A stretch of 56,449 bases of DNA from Actinomycetes bacterium (GCA_025964575.1 JAOPYO010000031.1:1-56449), one strand, 5' to 3'. Shown: positions 18,535-27,435, counted from the first letter of the stretch. Made by a program: numbers and translations. The notes: generated from the letters alone by a model not told the origin.

Positions 18535-19260
18535 TCAGGGGAAGGCGACCAGCACGGCCTTCCGGTCGCTGACGTAGCGGGCGTCCCAGATGTAGAGATT
18601 CATGTTGATCTGCTGGAGTTCTGTGCTCACCGGGAGGTCGGTCGCGACCCGCACGAGGTACGACGCGCCGGGCGGCATGTACTGGTCGCCGTCCTGACTG
18701 ACCGGGGCCCCGGATCCGTTCAGATAGCCGATGACCGCACTGTGGTTGGGCAGGGTGCACATATCGTCGGGCGCGCCGGCCTGAGGCATGCAGCGAGCTC
18801 GGGCCTCCGTGGACACCAGGGACTTCTTCACGAACAGATCGGCGGGAAAGTCCAGCAGGGCCGGCCTCTGCCCGGTGTTGGTGAGCACATAGTCGGCGTA
18901 GGCGTAGGTGGACCCGTTCGGCGGGGCGCTGGTCTTGGGCAGCGGGCTGTTGTTGGTGCCGCCGCGGGCCGCGCCGATGCCGTAGGCGTAGCCGTCGGTG
19001 TTCGCGATGCTGAGCGTCGCGCCCGTCTTGGGCGTGCTGACCGCCTTTGCCTCGCCCGAGAGTGAGGGGGCGTCCTGCCCGATACCCGCGCGCACCGGAG
19101 CAGGCGCGTGGTGGCTGCTGGAGCGCAGCATGACGATGATGATGGCGATCGCGGCGATGCCGAGCACGCCCGCGAGAGCTCCGGCGATGCCGATCCGCCC
19201 GGCATTGCTCTTCTTGCGGCGCCGCCGGTGCGAGCCGGAGCTTTGACTGTTCTCCATCAT
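18535..19260 (-). CDS. Membrane-anchored protein of unknown function
   Basis: A 241-residue protein with a basic cytoplasmic N-terminus (HRRRRKKS), one strong membrane span (about residues 25-45, ending IAIIIVMLRSS) and an extracytoplasmic domain of about 190 residues. The outer domain has two cysteines (CMPQ and MCTLPN) that could form a disulfide, and beta-rich segments (YAYADYVLTNTGQRPALLDFP) like the DUF4352/telomeric-repeat-type immunoglobulin folds, but I cannot assign a family with confidence. The ATG pair at 19260/19257 follows GAGGGG. It is convergent with the transporter operon (35-bp gap) and upstream of no operon partner. Confidence 0.7.
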   Translation of the reverse strand: MMENSQSSGSHRRRRKKSNAGRIGIAGALAGVLGIAAIAIIIVMLRSSSHHAPAPVRAGIGQDAPSLSGEAKAVSTPKTGATLSIANTDGYAYGIGAARGGTNNSPLPKTSAPPNGSTYAYADYVLTNTGQRPALLDFPADLFVKKSLVSTEARARCMPQAGAPDDMCTLPNHSAVIGYLNGSGAPVSQDGDQYMPPGASYLVRVATDLPVSTELQQINMNLYIWDARYVSDRKAVLVAFP

Positions 19261-19471
19261 CTGGCCGGGCCCCTCAGCACGTCCGGTCACTCACCGTGAC
19301 GTCTCGTGAGATTCTGGTTTCCGCAGGCTGTGCTGGAAGCAGGTAAGCACATTCCGACGCGGCATAGGCAGACAAACTACCGGAAGAGGCTGGCTGCTCC
19401 GACGTGCAGGCTTCGCGGATACCGATCGGCACCCAGAAGAAAGATCAACCGCCGTTTGAGTGGTGGGCCGC

Positions 19472-20749
19472 TCATCGATTCCGTAGGAACGTCTCCCGGC
19501 CGACCCCCCGCAGGGAGGCGTCCAGCACCTCCGCCGGGTGCGCCACCGCGATGTCCTGACCCTGCCTGCGCAGGGCCGTGGCGATCTGCATCGAGCAACC
19601 CGGGTTGGCCGCGACCAGCAGCTCGGCCCCCGTCTCGTGGACGTGGCCCGCCTTGCGGTCGCCCAGTTCGGAGGCCGCCACGGGTTGCAGCAGGTTGTAG
19701 GTGCCGGCCGAGCCGCAGCAGATCTCACCCTCGGTGATCTCCCTGAGCTCGAGGCCGGGAATGCCGCGCAGCAGGTCGCGTGGCTGGTTCCTGATGCCCT
19801 GAGCGTGCGACAGGTGGCAGGCATCGTGGTAGGCGACCGTGATCGGCAGGGGGTGCCGTACGGCCCGCGGCCCCAGCTCGGCGAGGAACTCGGTCAGGTC
19901 ACGGGTCTTGGCACTGAGGGCGGCGGCCCGCCGGGCCCAGGCCGGGTCGTCGGCGAGCAGGTCCGTGTAGTCCTTCATGGCCGATCCGCAACCGGCCGAG
20001 TTGACCACGATGGCGTCGGAATGTTCGAACGCCTCGATGGTGCTCCTCGCGAACTGCTTGGCCTCGTTCTTGCGGCCCGAGTGCAGGGACAGGGCACCGC
20101 AGCAGCCTTGGCTCTTGGGGATGACGACCTCGCAGCCCTCCATCGCCAGCACCCGGGCCGTCGCCGCGTTGACCTGCGGGAAGAATTCCCGTTGCACGCA
20201 GCCGGTCAGCATGCCGACGGTGGCCCGCCGCTCGCCTCGGGCCTGGACACGCTGGGGCAGCCGAAGCGGGGCACCCAGGCGAGGGGTCAGCCGTTCCATC
20301 GCGGCCAGCGTCGGTGGCAACCGCATGAGCAGCCCGCTGCGCCTGATCAGCTTCTCCAGCCCGGACCTCTGGTAGGCCCGGAGCGGTCCGCGCAGGGCCC
20401 GCAATCTCTTCGGATAGGGGAACAGCGCGAAGATCATCTCGCGGATGGCCCGCTCCCCGAGGGTCCGCGGATACTCCTGCTCGATCTCGGCGCGGGTGGT
20501 TTCGATGAGCGTGTCGTACTGCACGCCGGACGGGCAGGATGTCACGCACGCCATGCATCCGAGACAGGCGTCGAAGTGCCCCACCATCGGCTCGGAGAGC
20601 GGAGCGCCCTCCGCGTGCTGCTTCATCAGATGGATGCGGCCGCGCGGAGAGTCCATCTCCTCGCCCCACAGCAGATAGGTAGGGCAGGTCGGCAGGCAGA
20701 ACCCGCAGTGGACACAGTCATCGATCAGTTTTCCAAGCTCTTCGTCCAT
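19472..20749 (-). CDS. glcF: Glycolate oxidase iron-sulfur subunit GlcF
   Basis: A 425-residue protein with two N-terminal 4Fe-4S ferredoxin motifs (CVHCGFCLPTC at residues 12-22 and CLGCMACVTSC about 50 residues later) and two C-terminal CCG domains (GCCGALSLHSG and CCGSAGTYN) that hold further FeS or haem-type centres in this family. It passes electrons from the GlcD/GlcE flavin sites to the membrane quinone pool. The ATG at 20749 overlaps the glcE stop by one base (TAATG), so translation is coupled. It is the last gene of glcD-glcE-glcF. Confidence 0.95.
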   Translation of the reverse strand: MDEELGKLIDDCVHCGFCLPTCPTYLLWGEEMDSPRGRIHLMKQHAEGAPLSEPMVGHFDACLGCMACVTSCPSGVQYDTLIETTRAEIEQEYPRTLGERAIREMIFALFPYPKRLRALRGPLRAYQRSGLEKLIRRSGLLMRLPPTLAAMERLTPRLGAPLRLPQRVQARGERRATVGMLTGCVQREFFPQVNAATARVLAMEGCEVVIPKSQGCCGALSLHSGRKNEAKQFARSTIEAFEHSDAIVVNSAGCGSAMKDYTDLLADDPAWARRAAALSAKTRDLTEFLAELGPRAVRHPLPITVAYHDACHLSHAQGIRNQPRDLLRGIPGLELREITEGEICCGSAGTYNLLQPVAASELGDRKAGHVHETGAELLVAANPGCSMQIATALRRQGQDIAVAHPAEVLDASLRGVGRETFLRNR

Positions 20750-21966
20750 TAGATGCCTCCAACGAAGCGGCCTGGTGACAGGCGGTGCTCGGGGTCGAAC
20801 TGGTCCTTGACCCGTCGCATCAGGGACAGCGCGGGTACGGGTCCCCAAAGGTCGATCTCATCGCGTACGGCCTCGGGGGCGTAGCGCACGACGGCGCTGC
20901 CCCGGTGCGGTGCCAACGCCGTGCGCAGTCCGTCCACCAGGGCGGCGACCTTGGCGGGCGGTGTCTCGGCGGGCACTCCCACTTGCCAGTGCCCGCTCCC
21001 GGCGGATCCCCGGATCGACACGTGGGAATCGGCGTGGGAGAGGACCTCGGCGAGAGCGGCGGGCGGGGCTGCGACCTCGATCAGGGTGCTTCCTTCAGGA
21101 TAACGACTCCACCACGGTGGGGGGTCATCGCTGATCCGTGCGTCCTCCGTCAGGAGACGGGCGACCTCCGCACCGCGAGAGGGAATGCTCTCGGCCACGC
21201 CCTCGACCAGCACGGCGACGGTGATCGGGCCGTCCGCCGGGGCGTCCACCTCGATCGCGCTCGGCACGACCGCGGAGTGCAGCACGGCCTGCACGGCCTG
21301 GTGCGCGCCGGCCGGATCGGGGACCGTGCGGGTGATGTACGCCTGCGCCGCGGGCACCGGATGCAGCCGGAAGGCCGCCTCCACGATCAACCCCAGGGTG
21401 CCGTACGACCCGGTGAGCAGCTTGCCGAGGTCATAGCCGGCGACGTTCTTGACGACCTTGCCGCCGGCCTTGGCGATGGTGCCGTCGGCCCGCACGATCG
21501 TGACGCCGATCAGCAGATCGCGCGCGGAGCCGTACAGCAGCCTTCGCGGCCCCGCCGCCGCCGTGGCGAGGGTGCCACCGACCGTGGAGCCCGGCAACGG
21601 GATGTCCAGGGCGAGTTGCTGGCCCTGCGCGGCGAGCAGTTCCGCGAGCCGTTCCATCGTCAGCCCGGCCTCGACCTTGATGACCAGGTCCCCGGCGGCG
21701 TGCTCGACGACCCGGTCGAGCCGTACGGTGTCAACGAGCAGGTCGCAGCCGGCCGGTGGCCGGCCCCAGTCCAGCCGGGTCTCGCCGCCGCGGGGGACCA
21801 CGGTCAGTCCCCGCTCGGCGGCGACCCGCATGACCTCGCCCGCCTCGGCAACGGTCGCCGGTGCCGCGACGTACTTCGGCGCGACGCCGAGGACGCCTTC
21901 CGCGGCGGTCCCATCCCGAACGTCCGCGCATGCCTTCAGCAGCGCCGTCGCCGTTCTGGTCACCAT
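20749..21966 (-). CDS. glcE: Glycolate oxidase FAD-binding subunit GlcE
   Basis: A 405-residue FAD-binding PCMH-type protein. The N-terminal half has the FAD-binding pattern (PATVAEAGEVMRVAAERGLTVVPRGGETRLDWG, then GSTVGGTLATAAAGPRRLLYG). It is the second flavoprotein subunit of the three-part glycolate oxidase, which oxidises glycolate to glyoxylate; malate synthase, encoded immediately upstream, consumes the glyoxylate. The ATG overlaps the glcD stop by one base (TGATG). The open frame extending to 22212 runs inside glcD and is not used. Confidence 0.93.
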   Translation of the reverse strand: MVTRTATALLKACADVRDGTAAEGVLGVAPKYVAAPATVAEAGEVMRVAAERGLTVVPRGGETRLDWGRPPAGCDLLVDTVRLDRVVEHAAGDLVIKVEAGLTMERLAELLAAQGQQLALDIPLPGSTVGGTLATAAAGPRRLLYGSARDLLIGVTIVRADGTIAKAGGKVVKNVAGYDLGKLLTGSYGTLGLIVEAAFRLHPVPAAQAYITRTVPDPAGAHQAVQAVLHSAVVPSAIEVDAPADGPITVAVLVEGVAESIPSRGAEVARLLTEDARISDDPPPWWSRYPEGSTLIEVAAPPAALAEVLSHADSHVSIRGSAGSGHWQVGVPAETPPAKVAALVDGLRTALAPHRGSAVVRYAPEAVRDEIDLWGPVPALSLMRRVKDQFDPEHRLSPGRFVGGI

Positions 21967-23414
21967 CAGAACTGTTCCGCCTTTCCCTGCTCCACGAGAG
22001 GGTGGACGCCCTTGTGAACGCCGGGCACCTCTCCGCACAGGCGCGGAGTGGGGAACACCTTGCCCGGATTGCAGAGCCCGGCCGCGTCGAACGCGCACCG
22101 CACCATCTGCATGGTGTCGAGGTCGGCGTCGGTGAACATGCGCGGCATGTAGCGTGCCTTGTCGACCCCGACCCCGTGCTCGCCGGTGATCGATCCGCCG
22201 TGCTCGATGCACAAGTCGAGGATCTTGCCGGAGACCTCCTCGGCCCGCTCGCCGGCGCCGGGCTCGGCGTCGTCGAAGAGCACCAGCGGGTGCAGATTGC
22301 CGTCGCCCGCGTGGAAGACGTTGGCCACCCGTACGCCCGACTCGCGGGACAGCTCGTCGATGCGGGAGAGCACCTCGGGCAGTGCCGTACGCGGGATCAC
22401 CCCATCCTGTACGAGGTAGGCGGGGCTGATCCGGCCGACGGCCGCGAACGCGGATTTGCGGCCCTTCCAGATCAAGGCGCGCTCCTCGTCATCGGCGGCG
22501 ATCCGCACCTCGAACGCGCCAGCGTCCTGACAGAGCCGCTGCACCTGCGTGAACTGGTGCTCGACCTCCGCGACGGGCCCGTCCAGCTCGACGATGAGGA
22601 CGGCGCCGGCGCCGGCCGGATATTCGCAGCGCACGGCGGCCTCGGCCGCCTCGATGGCCAGGGCGTCCATCATCTCGATCGCGGCAGGCACGACACCGGA
22701 ACCGATGATCGCCGAGACCGCTTCCCCGCCGGCCTCGATCGAGGTGAACGCCGCGAGCAGGGTCTGCACCGTCTCGGGCAGCCTTGTCAGCCTTACGGTG
22801 ATCTTGGTGGTGATGCCGAGGGTGCCTTCCGAGCCGACGAAGACGCCCAGCAGGTCGTATCCCGGTCCGTCCCTGGAGATCTCGACGATGTCTCCCGAGG
22901 GAGTGACGATCTCGCAGGCCAGCACGTGGTTGGCGGTGAAGCCGTACTTCAGGCAGTGCGCGCCGCCGGAGTTCTCCGCCACGTTGCCGCCGATCGAGCA
23001 GATCTGCTGGCTGGACGGGTCGGGCGCGAAGTAGTAGCCGTGCGGGCGTGCGGCCTTGCTGACGTCCAGGTTGATCACACCGGGCTCGACGACCGCTCGC
23101 TGGTTCGCCGTGTCGATGGAGAGGATGCGGCGCATCCGGGAGGTCACGATCAGCACGCCGTCGGTGCGGGGGAGGGCGCCCCCGGACAACCCCGTGCCCG
23201 ATCCGCGGGCGACGTAGGGGATCCCGGCCGCCACGCACTCCCGGACGATCGCCGCGATCTGCTCGGCGGTGCGGGGCAGCACCACGATGCCGGGCGTCGA
23301 CTTGTAGAAGGTCAGGCCGTCACATTCATATGTCCGCAGCCGTACTGGATCGGTGATGACCCCGTCCGCCCCGGTGATCTCGGTGAACCGGCCCGCCAGC
23401 GCGTCAACGTCCAT
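21966..23414 (-). CDS. glcD: Glycolate oxidase catalytic subunit GlcD
   Basis: A 482-residue FAD-linked oxidase of the vanillyl-alcohol oxidase superfamily. The N-terminal PCMH domain has IVVLPRTAEQIAAIVREC and YVARGSGTGLSGGALP; the C-terminal half ends with the conserved SITGEHGVGVDKARYMP. It oxidises glycolate (or a related 2-hydroxy acid such as D-lactate). Three starts are possible: 23414 (MDVDALAGRF, preceded by GAGGTGAGG), 23435 (MQDEV, preceded by GGAGG) and 23453, which lies inside a long palindrome. 23414 is chosen for its fit with the family N-terminus. If 23435 is used, its ribosome-binding site would be inside the palindrome stem. Confidence 0.92.
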   Translation of the reverse strand: MDVDALAGRFTEITGADGVITDPVRLRTYECDGLTFYKSTPGIVVLPRTAEQIAAIVRECVAAGIPYVARGSGTGLSGGALPRTDGVLIVTSRMRRILSIDTANQRAVVEPGVINLDVSKAARPHGYYFAPDPSSQQICSIGGNVAENSGGAHCLKYGFTANHVLACEIVTPSGDIVEISRDGPGYDLLGVFVGSEGTLGITTKITVRLTRLPETVQTLLAAFTSIEAGGEAVSAIIGSGVVPAAIEMMDALAIEAAEAAVRCEYPAGAGAVLIVELDGPVAEVEHQFTQVQRLCQDAGAFEVRIAADDEERALIWKGRKSAFAAVGRISPAYLVQDGVIPRTALPEVLSRIDELSRESGVRVANVFHAGDGNLHPLVLFDDAEPGAGERAEEVSGKILDLCIEHGGSITGEHGVGVDKARYMPRMFTDADLDTMQMVRCAFDAAGLCNPGKVFPTPRLCGEVPGVHKGVHPLVEQGKAEQF

Positions 23415-23440
23415 GGTCCTCACCTCATCCTGCATCCATA

Positions 23441-23483
23441 CCTCCGTGATCATGCAATCAGATCGATTGCATGATCACGGAGG
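23441..23483. repeat. Perfect 19-bp inverted repeat between malate synthase and glcD
   Basis: Two exact 19-bp arms (CCTCCGTGATCATGCAATC and its reverse complement) surround a 5-nt spacer, AGATC. The element begins 11 bp after the malate synthase stop and sits just upstream of glcD. On the minus-strand transcript the 3' arm ends in GGAGG, the ribosome-binding site for the 23435 start. The same core, GTGATCATGCAATC, recurs in a palindrome at 37969-38009, and a variant at 50241-50310. It could terminate aceB transcription, mask the glcD ribosome-binding site, or be a REP-like element. Confidence 0.9.
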
Positions 23484-23493
23484 ACGGTAGATT

Positions 23494-25098
23494 TTACGGC
23501 ATGCGCTCGTAGGCAGGGAGGGTCAGGAAGTCGGCGTAATCTCCGGCCAGCGTGACCTCCTTGAACAGCGTCACGGCCTGAGCGTAACGCGGCTCGTTGA
23601 AGGCGCCGCCGAGTTCTTCACGGATCTTTGCCAGCTCCTCCGCGAGGATCTGCTCGACGAGCTCCTTGGTGACCTTCGGACCGTCCGCGAGTTGGATGTC
23701 ATTGTAGATCCACTGCCACACCTGGGAACGGGAGATCTCCGCGGTCGCGGCGTCCTCCATCAGGTTGTGGATCGCGACCGCCCCGCCGCCGCCCAGCCAG
23801 GTGGCCAGGTAGCGCAGTGCCACGTCGATGTTGTTGCGCAGTCCCGCCTCGGTGATCTCACCGGGGGTCTGGGAGATCGCCAGCAGGTCGGCGGCCGACA
23901 CCGTGACCTCCTCGCGGAGCCGGTCGCGCTGGTTGGGCTTGTCGCCGAGCACCCCGTCGAAGACCTCACGGCACAGGTCCACCATGCCGGGGTGGGCGAC
24001 CCAGGAGCCGTCGAAGCCGTCGCCGGACTCGCGGGTCTTGTCGGCCCGCACCTTCTCGAAGGCGACCTTGTTGATCTCTTCGTCGCGGGAGGGGATGAAG
24101 GCGGCCATGCCGCCGATCGCGTGGGCGCCGCGCTTGTGGCAGGTGCGGACCAGCAGCTCGGTGTAGGCGCGCATGAACGGGGCGGTCATCGTGATCGCGT
24201 TGCGTTCGGGCAGCACGAAGTCGCGACCCCGGTCGCGGAACTTCTTGATCACAGAGAAGAGGTAGTCCCAGCGGCCGGCGTTGAGCCCCGCGGAGTGGTC
24301 GCGCAGCTCGTAGAGGATCTCTTCCATCTCGAACGCGGCCGGGATCGTCTCGATCAGCACCGTGGCGCGGATGGTCCCGCGGGGGACCTTCAGTTCGTCC
24401 TGGGCCAGGTTGAAGACGTCGTTCCACAGCCGGGCCTCGAGGTGGCTCTCCATCTTGGGCAGATAGAAGTACGGACCCTTGCCCTTGGCCAGCTGCCGCC
24501 GCACGGAATGGAAGAAGTAGAGGCCGAAGTCGAACAGCGAGCCCGACATGGTCAGCCCGTCCACCAGGACGTGCTTCTCCTCCAGATGCCAGCCGCGGGG
24601 GCGCACCACGATGGTGGCGAGGTCCTCGTCGGCCTTGAGCGCGTAGGACTTGCCGCTCTTGGGGTCGGTGAAGTCGATCGTGCGGTCGAGAGCGTCACGC
24701 AGGTTGAGCTGGCCCTCGACCATGTTCTCCCAGAGCGGGGTGTTGGCGTCCTCGAAATCGGCCAGCCATACCTTCGCGCCGGAGTTGAGCGCGTTGATCG
24801 TCATCTTGCGGTCGGTCGGACCGGTGATCTCGACCCGGCGGTCGACCAGCCCCGGAGCGGGATCGGCCACCCGCCACGTGTCGTCGTCGCGCACCGGCGC
24901 GGTCTCGGGGAGGAAGTCCAGGGTGCCGCCCTTGGACAGCGCCTCCTGCCGCTCCACCCGCTTGGCCAGCAATTCTTTGCGGCGTGCGCCGAACTCCCTC
25001 TGCAGGGTCGCGAGAAAGCCGACCGCCTCGGGCGTGAGGATCTCGTCATAACGATCGTGGAGAGGTCCGGTGACTTCCACGCCTTCGGGACCAGCCAT
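23494..25098 (-). CDS. aceB: Malate synthase A
   Basis: A 534-residue malate synthase of the A type (length typical of MSA, shorter than the ~720-residue G form). It condenses glyoxylate with acetyl-CoA to malate. Recognisable segments are [20 protein letters not shown], the AGRWDYLFS signature, [12 protein letters not shown] and [19 protein letters not shown] precedes the ATG at 25098. It heads a minus-strand set aceB-glcD-glcE-glcF, so glycolate would be oxidised to glyoxylate and fed straight into malate. No isocitrate lyase, glyoxylate carboligase or IclR-type regulator is in the window. A promoter and an operator-like palindrome lie directly upstream. Confidence 0.95.
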   Translation of the reverse strand: MAGPEGVEVTGPLHDRYDEILTPEAVGFLATLQREFGARRKELLAKRVERQEALSKGGTLDFLPETAPVRDDDTWRVADPAPGLVDRRVEITGPTDRKMTINALNSGAKVWLADFEDANTPLWENMVEGQLNLRDALDRTIDFTDPKSGKSYALKADEDLATIVVRPRGWHLEEKHVLVDGLTMSGSLFDFGLYFFHSVRRQLAKGKGPYFYLPKMESHLEARLWNDVFNLAQDELKVPRGTIRATVLIETIPAAFEMEEILYELRDHSAGLNAGRWDYLFSVIKKFRDRGRDFVLPERNAITMTAPFMRAYTELLVRTCHKRGAHAIGGMAAFIPSRDEEINKVAFEKVRADKTRESGDGFDGSWVAHPGMVDLCREVFDGVLGDKPNQRDRLREEVTVSAADLLAISQTPGEITEAGLRNNIDVALRYLATWLGGGGAVAIHNLMEDAATAEISRSQVWQWIYNDIQLADGPKVTKELVEQILAEELAKIREELGGAFNEPRYAQAVTLFKEVTLAGDYADFLTLPAYERMP

Positions 25099-25108
25099 CT
25101 GCCTACCC

Positions 25109-25123
25109 TTTCGCCTAGCGAAA
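25109..25123. promoter_or_regulatory. Candidate repressor operator upstream of malate synthase
   Basis: A perfect inverted repeat TTTCGC-CTA-GCGAAA lies 11 bp upstream of the aceB start and about 20 bp downstream of its predicted -10 box, a position where a bound repressor would block transcription. Arm length and spacing resemble operators of IclR-family regulators that often control glyoxylate genes, but the regulator is not in this window and the match is by analogy only. A second partial inverted repeat, CTAGCG/CGCTAG, spans 25115-25150. Confidence 0.5.
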
Positions 25124-25143
25124 ATCGTCTTCTGCTAAGTGGA

Positions 25144-25173
25144 ACGCTAGTCGGTTCTGTGGATGTCGGTCAA
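25144..25173 (-). promoter_or_regulatory. Predicted malate synthase promoter
   Basis: On the minus strand, TTGACC (25168-25173) and TAGCGT (25144-25149) are separated by 18 bp, a good match to the actinobacterial housekeeping-sigma pattern TTGAC-N18-TAGNNT. Transcription would begin around 25137, some 40 bp before the aceB ATG, placing the TTTCGC-CTA-GCGAAA palindrome in the early transcribed region. Confidence 0.55.
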
Positions 25174-25380
25174 AGTGGCCTCCCCCACGAGTCCAGACCT
25201 GCGTCACGCAGCCGTCATACCCGTGAAGCCGGAGGAGACTCCGACTCTGGTCCGGGCATGCGGTGTCTCCACCCGGGAAATAAACACGTGACCCCACCGG
25301 CGGGGCGTGGGACGATCCTCGGGAAGATCCGGCCAGGCCACAGCGTTATGTCTGGTGAGTTCACATGAGTCTGGAGGACC

Positions 25381-26799
25381 ATGACTACTGCCCCTTATGA
25401 AAGCCACGAGGAAGACCTGCTGTTGAAGGGAGACCTCGATCTCGCCGACCGGCAGGCTCTTCGTCGCGTCGGGGGCCTGTCGACCGAGCTTGCCGATGTC
25501 ACCGAGGTCGAATACCGGGCGCTGCGCCTGGAGCGCGTCGTGCTCATCGGCGTATGGACCGAGGGCACGGCAGCGCAGGCGGAATATTCCATGCGGGAGC
25601 TCGCACTGCTCGCCGAGACCGCCGGCTCGGAGGTCCTGGAGGGACTGATCCAGCGCCGGAGCAAGCCCGATCCGGGCACCTATGTCGGCTCAGGCAAGGC
25701 GGAGGAACTGAGCGAGGTCGTCATCGCGACCGGCGCCGACACCGTCATCTGTGACGGTGAACTCGCACCCGGTCAGCTCCGTCAGCTCGAAGAGATCGTC
25801 AAAGTCAAGGTCATCGACCGCACCGCGCTCATCCTCGACATCTTCGCCCAGCACGCACGCAGCCGTGAGGGCAAGGCGCAGGTGGAGCTGGCACAGCTCA
25901 ACTACCTGCTGCCGCGCCTGCGGGGCTGGGGTGGCAATCTCTCCCGGCAGGTGGGTGGCCGGGCTGCCGGCGGTGTCGGTATCGGTGGCCGTGGCCCCGG
26001 TGAGACCAAGATCGAGCTGGACCGGCGGCGGATTCGCACCCGGATCGCCAAGCTGCGCAGGCAGCTCACCGAGATGAGCACGGCCCGCGACACCAAGCGG
26101 GCGGAACGGCGGCGTCGCGAGGTGCCGTCAGTGGCGATCGCCGGCTACACCAACGCCGGCAAGTCCTCGCTGCTGAACCGGCTGACCGGCGCGGGGGTGC
26201 TGGTGGACAACGCCTTGTTCGCCACCCTCGACCCGACCGTGCGCAAGGGCCAGTCCCCTTCCGGCCGCGCGTTCACCCTGGCCGACACGGTGGGCTTCGT
26301 GCGGCATCTGCCGCACCAGCTCGTCGAGGCGTTCCGGTCCACCCTGGAGGAGGTCGGAGACGCCGACCTGATCCTGCACGTCGTGGACGGTTCGGACGAC
26401 GACCCGGAGGCGCAGCTCGACGCGGTCCGCGAGGTGCTCCGGGAGATCGACGCCGGATCGGTGAAAGAGCTGGTCGTCATCAACAAGGCCGACGCCGCCG
26501 ACCCTCTCGCGCTGGCCCGGCTGCAGCGACGCGAACCGCACAGCGTGGTGGTGTCGGCCCGCACAGGCGCCGGCCTCGACGAGCTTCTCGCCGCGATCGA
26601 GCGGGAGCTGCCCGTCCTCGACCGTGAGGTCCACGTACTGCTTCCGTATGGGCGGGGTGACCTGGTGACCCGCATGCACGTTCAGGGCGAGGTCTACACG
26701 CAGGACCACACCGGGGACGGCACCGCGCTGCACGCCCGGGTGCCGCTGGGTCTCTACTCCGAACTGGAGCGCTTCACCGTGGCCCCGACCCCCGCCTGA
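25381..26799 (+). CDS. hflX: GTPase HflX
   Basis: A 472-residue ribosome-associated GTPase that can split and rescue stalled 70S ribosomes. The N-terminal HflX domain (GSEVLEGLIQRRSKPDPGTYVGSGKA, then GIGGRGPGETKIELDRRRI) precedes the G domain with G1 GYTNAGKSS, G3 DTVGF and G4 NKAD. The ATG at 25381 follows GGAGGA with ideal spacing. In many actinobacteria it follows dapF closely; here the two are 15 kb apart. A strong terminator follows the stop codon. Confidence 0.96.
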   Translation: MTTAPYESHEEDLLLKGDLDLADRQALRRVGGLSTELADVTEVEYRALRLERVVLIGVWTEGTAAQAEYSMRELALLAETAGSEVLEGLIQRRSKPDPGTYVGSGKAEELSEVVIATGADTVICDGELAPGQLRQLEEIVKVKVIDRTALILDIFAQHARSREGKAQVELAQLNYLLPRLRGWGGNLSRQVGGRAAGGVGIGGRGPGETKIELDRRRIRTRIAKLRRQLTEMSTARDTKRAERRRREVPSVAIAGYTNAGKSSLLNRLTGAGVLVDNALFATLDPTVRKGQSPSGRAFTLADTVGFVRHLPHQLVEAFRSTLEEVGDADLILHVVDGSDDDPEAQLDAVREVLREIDAGSVKELVVINKADAADPLALARLQRREPHSVVVSARTGAGLDELLAAIERELPVLDREVHVLLPYGRGDLVTRMHVQGEVYTQDHTGDGTALHARVPLGLYSELERFTVAPTPA

Positions 26800-27435
26800 C
26801 CCCGTTCCGTCGACTGGTCTCATCACAAGTGGCCTGACCGTAAGCCCCGGGTGGCCTATCCGCCCGGGGCTTACGGTAGGCATTGTCGGTAATGGTGGTC
26901 GCCCGACGGTGACATCTCGTGAATTCCTCTTGACGGGCCCGCATAATTCCGTACGGTCTGTTGGTCGAGGGCGATGATGGATCCGGCGGTCGGCAACCAG
27001 GTATTGCATGCATTATTTCCTTTTGTGGGAGTTTTGTCGGTTTCGGTAACCGGCTTCGTTTACCGGCAGGACCTGGAAGACTATGGGCGGGCCGGGGCGT
27101 TCGTCCGCGGCAGCTCCGACCGGAACTTTCCCCGGGGATCCCTGCGTTTGGTGGCAAGAGGTTGTATGCCGGGCCTTCAGTGCACTACCGTGACGAAACC
27201 GATATCTCCGGGGTCGTTGCTCATGGTGGTCATCCGATCACCAACAACTCCACGATGGTTCGCCGGCACCCAGTCGGCCATGGCGATCGAGAGCAGGTGA
27301 CCGTCTGGTGTGGGATCGAGAGCAGGTGAGACCCGCCACCATGTGCGATGGGGAGACAGGTGACGCTCAGCACCATGTGCCTGATGTCCGGGCTGTCCGC
27401 CTCTGCGCATTGTTGCGAATCTGGCCGGTGAAACT
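26800..27435. other. Long intergenic region before hutI, with short direct repeats
   Basis: Beyond the hflX terminator this 636-bp region holds no gene I can defend. A promoter-like pair, TTGACG (26930-26935) and TACGGT (26952-26957) with a 16-bp spacer, points rightward. A 16-bp direct repeat, GATCGAGAGCAGGTGA, occurs at 27285-27300 and 27314-27329, and CACCATGTGC also occurs twice just after it. On the minus strand, 27177 to about 27300 is an open frame with moderately coding-like codon use (ending in PGDIGFVTVVH and a stop). Together these look like a decayed gene or a hypervariable leader; the evidence does not decide. Confidence 0.35.
26837..26877 (+). terminator. Strong stem-loop terminator after hflX
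   Basis: Exact 15-bp arms (ACCGTAAGCCCCGGG and its complement) enclose 11 nt; three further pairs, one of them G-U, can close the top, leaving a 5-nt loop. It begins 38 bp after the hflX stop codon. No T-run follows, as is usual for actinobacterial terminators. Confidence 0.85.
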
